Positions 18,020 to 22,457 of a DNA stretch of 22,457 bases are shown here, piece by piece (position 1 is the first letter of the stretch; every line of letters begins with the position of its first letter). The position numbers were made by a program, and so were the translations under genes. The notes under the pieces were generated by a model, which saw only the letters and a list, made by a program, of their open reading frames with translations, had not been told where the DNA came from and did no database searches. The DNA comes from Sanchytrium tribonematis (lineage: Eukaryota; Sanchytriomycota; Sanchytriomycetes; Sanchytriales; Sanchytriaceae), in NCBI GenBank assembly GCA_018985235.1, contig JADGIG010000082.1, forward strand, positions 1 through 22,457, written 5' to 3'.

Positions 18020-18516
18020 AGATCATTACAAGGAAACCACGACAAATTAATATATTCATAAATTAATGAAAAATGTGGGAAACATGAATCCATTGGCAAT
18101 CAGCAGGATTAATAGAACATTTCATGAATTGCTGTGCAAACAAGTTGAGAGAAGTAGGAATAATCCATAGTGCACTTCAATAAATAAATTCGTAGTAAAT
18201 AAAATACTTGACCAACTTGTGGCAGAACAGAGAAAGGTGGGTCTACTCTGTGTATTCAAGATTCGTTTATTTCCTTAGCATTGTCAGCAGTCAAATGAGA
18301 GTACAAATAGAGTTTATAAAATGTAGACAAATAAAAACAAATACCATTGGAAGAAGCGCGCAAATTACTAATACTGTAAAGTCACAAGTGAATGTATTTT
18401 ATCTCGAAATGAATATGACGGCAAAGTTGGCCTATAAGGTTGAAAATGTTCTAAAAAATCAGCCTCGTTTATCAACTTAAACAAATAGGCAAATTTGAAG
18501 CAGATGTTTGACCTTG
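18020..18516. other. Interval after LINE C, possibly its 3' end
   Basis: A 90-codon frame without ATG at 18208-18480 and a reading MNPLAISRINRTFHELLCKQ near 18080-18145 may be the last part of the LINE C protein or its 3' untranslated region. Neither has a motif I can name. No tandem A-rich tail marks the LINE end. Confidence 0.3.
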
Positions 18517-18663
18517 AGTTATTAGCCAATCAGGCTCGTCAGCTTTTTCATTAGTTTCTTCATTATTACAACTCAAGAGGTCTACTACAATAGTCAAACT
18601 TATTATTATGATTTTGGTAAAAGAAATCGCTTTTTTTTAAACTTCGCTTCAAACAAGAATACC

Positions 18664-18963
18664 TTGAAGCCTGCTAGCCTAGAATCAAAAAGAAGTGCTT
18701 TATCGCATTATTATAGAGGCAAAGGATTGGGAAATATTTGTACAAATGACTCAAATGGAAATGTTACTGGAAATTCAACACAACATATTTTGTTGAGTCA
18801 ATTTATTGCAGGATATACTCTTAGATACAATATATTGCATCCTGAGTCTATAGAATGGAGTCATCTACATCCACCATCGGCCAGTTTTTCAACACACAGT
18901 TTCCCAAAAGAAAAATGGGATTTAACTAGATGTAGGCGATGGAATGGTTGGGCAGATGAATGA
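18664..18963 (+). pseudogene. Crypton tyrosine recombinase, N- and C-terminal ends joined by deletion
   Basis: Of a recombinase normally several hundred residues long, only 99 codons remain. Residues 1-55 are the helical DNA-binding start (PASLESKRSALSHYYRG, LLSQFIAGYTLRYN). Residues 76-99 are the end of the catalytic domain with HSF (His at 18895-18897), KW and RRWNGWADE. The two Arg and the Tyr nucleophile expected of an active enzyme cannot be found, so it is non-functional. Confidence 0.6.
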
Positions 18964-19386
18964 TTAAATTCTGCGTCAGTTGGTGCGAGGTGGCATCGGA
19001 ATCAATGATTGCTTATATGAAACCAAAATAATCTAAACTAAGTGATACCTCTAATTTAAATGCCAATGTGGGAAATATTGAATTAGTAGATACAGTAACA
19101 TCCACATTAGAAACCAAATTGGAGAAATTAGAAAGTCAATTAATGCATCAAGTCGAAAATACACAAACTCAAAATTTGCGAATTAAACAGCTTTTGAGCA
19201 ACAACACTTAATCCACCACATCTGTAAATACAATAAATTACATTAATGCAACAGTTAATGTTGTAAACAATGCCATGGAACAGTTTAATGATCCAAAATA
19301 CAGGACATTTCGAAAAATATCAAATCAATAGTATAATAAGGACACAAATAACGGATTTGTAAAGGGACTTAAGTCTTTTCCACCGT

Positions 19387-19636
19387 CTGACATGATTATT
19401 GGGGATGGGAAGCAAAATCATGGTATGCAAACTTGAATTTTGAAAGGAAAATGATTGTATACTGCATTGAGAGATTGGGTATGACTCAATTTGAAGCTGA
19501 TTTCAATGATTACCTTAAGCCACGTAAATACACTGCATTGAAGCTGGCGATTCGTAAGAAATATGGTCCAAATCTAAAATCAGAAATAGAAGGAAATGTA
19601 TCGATTTTAAAGACGTTTAGCAGTAATAACCAATAA
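19387..19636 (+). pseudogene. GCR1_C-like DNA-binding domain of the Crypton
   Basis: The readable frame runs from the SDxYWGW block to the stop at 19634-19636: WGWEAKSWYANLNFERKM, then MTQFEADFNDYLKPRKYTAL and KLAIRKKYGPNLKSEIEG. Trp residues spaced as in WG..W, followed by an ERK..I..IE helix, fit the GCR1_C domain of fungal DNA-binding proteins and Cryptons. The second half (KPRKYTAL...) is basic and of unknown kind. An ATG at 19433 gives a 67-residue frame, but it starts inside the domain, so I treat it as a remnant. Confidence 0.45.
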
Positions 19637-20646
19637 ATAGTTAATATAGTGTCATTTTAATTACTCTAATATACGCCTTGTTGATGTTAAAGAAGTAATC
19701 AATTTCAAGGGACTTTCGTCAAGTGTTTCAAGAAAATTGTTACCAATAAAAAGGTTTCTTTAATCACTTTTTTCAGGTACTTGTATGATGAACAAACAAC
19801 ATTCAAATACATTGAACTAATCAAATCAACATACCCAATTGCATGAAGAATGATTATGTTAAATGATTTGCTTGACTGAGATTGTGAATTCTTAATTTAT
19901 TTTTATTATTCAATTACCATCTTTGTCAAAATTGCCTCGATTATTTTAGAAAATACATGAGTATCTTTCAAAATATATTTAATTAATTTTACATTGCTTT
20001 AAAATAGAAATGTATAACAATTTAATGCAAGATGTATTAATTTTGGTAATACTATCGGAAGTCGATATGGGGATTCTGGGGTTAACTCAAATTTTGCTAT
20101 TTTGTATTAATGTCAAATATTTATTAAAATATAGTTCCATAGCTTAACTCACAAGATATTCTCCTAATTTTAACTTTTTATTAAAATTTTCTTTTCTATT
20201 TTCGTTTCTTACAAATGCAGTGGTTCAAAAAAAGAACTATATGGGATGGGAAAAAAATAGAAGGTTAGTACCTGAAAATTGAATGACGTAAGCCGAAAAT
20301 TATTATTATTGGTCGAAATGACAATTTTTTTTATGTTATATTATGGTTCGATCTCTAATTACGGCTTACGACGTAATAAGACTCACTCCCTTGTTTATGC
20401 ACAACAACACAATAAACCATTACTTAAGTTTGTGTCAATTTTTGACCAATCAACTTATCAATTTTAAGCCAATTAGATGCCGTAAAACACCCAAAAAAGT
20501 CATTATTAAAGAACTTATAAGCCAATCAAGCGATTGTATTTTAGTAAACTCAATCATAAAGAGATAACATACTTTTTGCTCCTTTAACAATTCATTGGTT
20601 CCTTTTTCATTAAAAGCCACCGCGGTCCGAAATTAGGGAACCTTTA
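19637..20646. other. AT-rich 1 kb without genes, with one inverted repeat
   Basis: The stretch is very AT-rich with stops in every frame. Two overlapping short frames at 20279-20567 show no family pattern. The only structured signal is an inverted repeat CGTAAGCCG/CGGCTTACG at 20287-20295 and 20362-20370, extended by AT-rich matching flanks. A small GC-rich palindrome (accgcggt, near 20627) lies just before the F-box gene, whose promoter should be here. Confidence 0.4.
20287..20370. repeat. 9-bp inverted repeat with 66-bp spacer
   Basis: Left arm CGTAAGCCG (20287-20295) and right arm CGGCTTACG (20362-20370) are perfectly complementary; beyond them, inward, AAAATTA on the left matches TAATTA on the right with one gap. 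The GC-rich arms stand out in AT-rich sequence. It could fold as a long hairpin, form the ends of a tiny non-autonomous DNA element, or be a regulatory palindrome upstream of the F-box gene. Confidence 0.55.
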
Positions 20647-21453
20647 ATGATACTGATTAATTTGCCCGAGATTGTAATCTTTAGAATGTTTTCCTATTTA
20701 AATGAAACTGATATTCGCAATTTAGAAAGAGTGTGCAAAAACTTGGAAACAGTTGTTCGAGAATATGCAAAGCCACTAGGTGATATTGAATTGCGATTAA
20801 AATTATTTGTATCAAACTTTTCTGATTTTAGATCTTTACTGATGAAAAATCAGGCTGTTGTAGGTGGGTCTTTGATTTTAGAGACTCTTTTACAAACAAG
20901 AACACTAGAGAAGCCAGTTCTAGAAATTTTTGTCCCTGATAATACTCTTAGTTTTGAAATCTTGAAAGATTTTTTTACAGCTCAAGATAAATATGCTGTA
21001 AAACAAGGTACTGGAGATAACAAAGACTTAAATGACTCTATGAAATTAGTAAGTACAGCAAAATTAAAGCAACAAATTCATATTTATAAATGCAACAAAA
21101 ATCCAAAAGCCTGGATTAGAAAAAACTTTGTTCTATCAACCTATCAAGGTTGGTATGATGGTAATACTTTGAATAATCGTTTTGGTGCGGACATTCAAAA
21201 AAAATATTGCTATTACATTTCTTATTTTGCCTGGCTAGCGTGCGAAAGTACACGAGATTTGATTGAAAAGTACCAAAAAATGGGTTTCACGATTATGATC
21301 AAAAGACTTAATATCTCTATACATTATTTAAAAAACTTATATTTAGTTGGTTTTATTAAAGAATTGCCATATAAACATGAAAAAAAAATTGATTTTGTCG
21401 AGATCTCAAATTTAAAAAGTTGGTGTCACTTTGTTTGTTTACAATTTGAATAA
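20647..21453 (+). CDS. F-box protein with nucleotidyltransferase-like core
   Basis: This intact 268-residue frame starts with an F-box at residues 3-40 (INLPEIVIFRMFSYLNETDI, then LERVCKNLETVVREY). F-boxes bind Skp1 and bring substrates to SCF ubiquitin ligases. The rest resembles the large fungal group of F-box proteins with a polymerase-beta-type nucleotidyltransferase fold: VVGGSLIL at about 71-78 is the GGS/GS element, and VLEIFVP at 91-97 is where such proteins have LDIFVP or DxD. The expected first acidic residue is replaced, so catalysis is unlikely. KAWIRKNFVLSTYQGWYDGN and LNNRFGADIQKKYCYY in the second half also fit this group. The start is the first ATG and gives the F-box its natural N-terminal position. 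A Helitron frame begins about 50 bp after its stop, so the gene may be a captured passenger or simply a neighbour. Confidence 0.75.
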   Translation: MILINLPEIVIFRMFSYLNETDIRNLERVCKNLETVVREYAKPLGDIELRLKLFVSNFSDFRSLLMKNQAVVGGSLILETLLQTRTLEKPVLEIFVPDNTLSFEILKDFFTAQDKYAVKQGTGDNKDLNDSMKLVSTAKLKQQIHIYKCNKNPKAWIRKNFVLSTYQGWYDGNTLNNRFGADIQKKYCYYISYFAWLACESTRDLIEKYQKMGFTIMIKRLNISIHYLKNLYLVGFIKELPYKHEKKIDFVEISNLKSWCHFVCLQFE

Positions 21454-21502
21454 AGTAGTTTCTTGGTAGCATTTTAATCTTAAATGCAACAGACTGGGAT
21501 GA

Positions 21503-22457
21503 AACTTCGTTCCCATAAAATTATCTCCAAAATTGCAATCCATAAAATTAAGAACAGGTAAATCTAGCGGTGAGGTGTTTACAATAGACGATGAAAAAAC
21601 TTTTGAAAATGCTGGAATGGAAGACTCTGACATCAGAATATTACCAGTTGGTGAAGCAATAAGAAATGGAGTAAAGGAAGTTGTATCCTATACCTTTCAT
21701 GACATAGATGCTCGACTTTTTCCATATTTATATGTGAAAGGGAGACATTTTATTCCAGATAAAATCACTGGTAGAACTATGATACTGCGAAATATGATTT
21801 TTAATCTGGACAGTCGATTTCGTAATTGTAATGATTGGTTATTTTATCATTTTGATTTTATCGAAAAAAGCCGAATTATGGAAAATAACATTCGAACAAC
21901 TAGAAATTCGGACAAAGTATATTCTGTTAAAGATATCCTAAAAGAATCAAAATATGGATTTGGAGACATATTTGATGACGAAAACACCACAACTGTTCCT
22001 GTATCAGTTCGAGGATCTTCTTCGTTTTTCAAGAGAATAAGAATTGGACTTTTTGCAATGACGAAACATTTTGGAACACCTCATCTATTTGTCACTTTTT
22101 CTTGTTCAGAATCAACTTGGCCACCACTAATAGATTATTTAAAAAAGTTTGGTAAGCAACCTGGTTCTAATGAAACTTGGTATACAGCAAATCCTGTTCT
22201 TTCTAACCATTATTGCTATGAAAGACTACAATCTATGCACAAATATATTATTAAGGATGGCTATATGGGCAAAAAAGTTGCCCAATATTTTCAAAGGTTT
22301 GAATTTCAAAAGCGTGGTTCGGTTCATATGCACTTGCTTCTTTGGCTAGATAACTCAAAAGACTATAACGAACTACTTGGAGGAATCAAAGCATTTCAGC
22401 CTAGCTTCCAAGATGATGCTTTGATGCACTTGTTAGTCCGATTTCACCAAAAACATA
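21503..22457 (+). CDS. Helitron Rep/helicase-like N-terminal region, runs off the window
   Basis: One open frame without a stop runs from just after a TGA at 21500-21502 to the window end, about 318 codons; the first in-frame ATG is at 21617. It matches the Helitron_like_N region of RepHel proteins: HDIDARLFPYLYVKGRHF and MILRNMIFNLDSRFRN (upstream block), GSSSFFKRIRIGLFAM, HFGTPHLFVTFSC (the G-P-x-F-x-T-F block), WPPLIDYLK, then FQRFEFQKRGSVHMHLLLWL containing the HUH-type HMH (22325-22333). This HUH nuclease cuts and joins single strands in rolling-circle transposition; the catalytic Tyr pair and the helicase should lie beyond the window. No frameshift is visible here, unlike all other elements in the window, so this copy may be younger. 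The true start may lie upstream in another frame. Confidence 0.85.

Larger units (their letters stand above)
18664..19636 (+). mobile_element. Crypton-like tyrosine recombinase element, heavily deleted
   Basis: The first frame (18664-18963, no ATG) starts LKPASLESKRSALSHYYRGK, the SAM-like core-binding domain of fungal Crypton recombinases. Most of the catalytic domain is then deleted, and it resumes with FSTHSF...KWDLTRCRRWNGWADE. That is the recombinase box 2 region, usually THSFRRG...W.L..V.WWGGW; here the Arg of HxxR is lost. Downstream, 19050-19200 encodes a coiled coil (IELVDTVTSTLETKLEKLES). After a frame change, DYWGWEAKSWYANLNFERKM and VYCIERL (about 19390-19470) resemble the GCR1_C DNA-binding domain that ends Crypton proteins. 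The order of recombinase, coil and GCR1_C-like domain is the Crypton layout. I rely on remembered family patterns; a profile search would be decisive. Confidence 0.6.

Noticed and set aside
20374-20387. taataagactcact resembles the core of the T7 RNA polymerase promoter, with accgcggt further on resembling a vector polylinker site.
   Set aside because: The match stops before the conserved 3' part of the promoter, the intervening sequence is ordinary AT-rich DNA, and the two motifs are 250 bp apart. Chance is the simpler explanation, not vector contamination.
22149-22349. A 66-codon frame starting MVSNLVLMKLG.
   Set aside because: It lies inside the Helitron Rep frame in another phase; the Rep frame has clear family motifs.

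Overview
This window looks like nuclear DNA of an AT-rich, probably early-diverging fungus (by eye about one third G+C). The fungal assignment rests on the only clearly intact housekeeping-type gene, a CHS7-family chitin synthase export chaperone (40-891). It is supported by the transposon mix: Ty3/gypsy, LINEs with RNase H, a Crypton-like tyrosine recombinase, a hAT fragment and a Helitron. It also fits the F-box protein with a nucleotidyltransferase-like core. No ribosomal RNA, tRNA, CRISPR array or bacterial signal was seen. I cannot name the species.

Layout. 1-2.4 kb: CHS7 (+), then on the minus strand a short basic Gln/Lys-rich ORF with a damaged 5' side, and a 306-residue secreted protein of unknown family. 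2.4-3.9 kb: a spacer, then a decayed tandem paralogue of that secreted protein (2890-3938), identified by reading its broken frames against the intact copy; it carries three perfect copies of a 36-bp repeat. 4.2-9.5 kb: two decayed Ty3/gypsy elements facing each other tail to tail. One on + ends inside its reverse transcriptase at about 5893. The other, on -, runs gag, zinc knuckle, protease, RT, RNase H, integrase from a short 137-bp LTR (9316-9452). 9.5-12.4 kb: 3' parts of two LINEs (RT thumb plus RNase H, and RNase H alone) with a hAT transposase fragment between them. 13.4-18.0 kb: a nearly full-length but broken LINE (ORF1, AP endonuclease, RT, RNase H). 18.6-19.6 kb: remains of a Crypton (recombinase, coiled coil, GCR1_C-like DNA-binding domain). 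20.6 kb to the end: an intact F-box gene, then about 50 bp downstream an open Helitron Rep/helicase-like frame that runs off the window.

The region is therefore a transposon graveyard between one conserved gene and a possibly younger Helitron segment at the right edge. The least explained pieces are the secreted-protein gene/pseudogene pair, the F-box gene tightly linked to the Helitron, and a recurring pattern of short local tandem duplications (33, 33, 36 and 52 bp) inside decayed sequence. No operon-like or defence-like system was found. All frame-by-frame reading and paralogue comparison was done by eye, without database searches.
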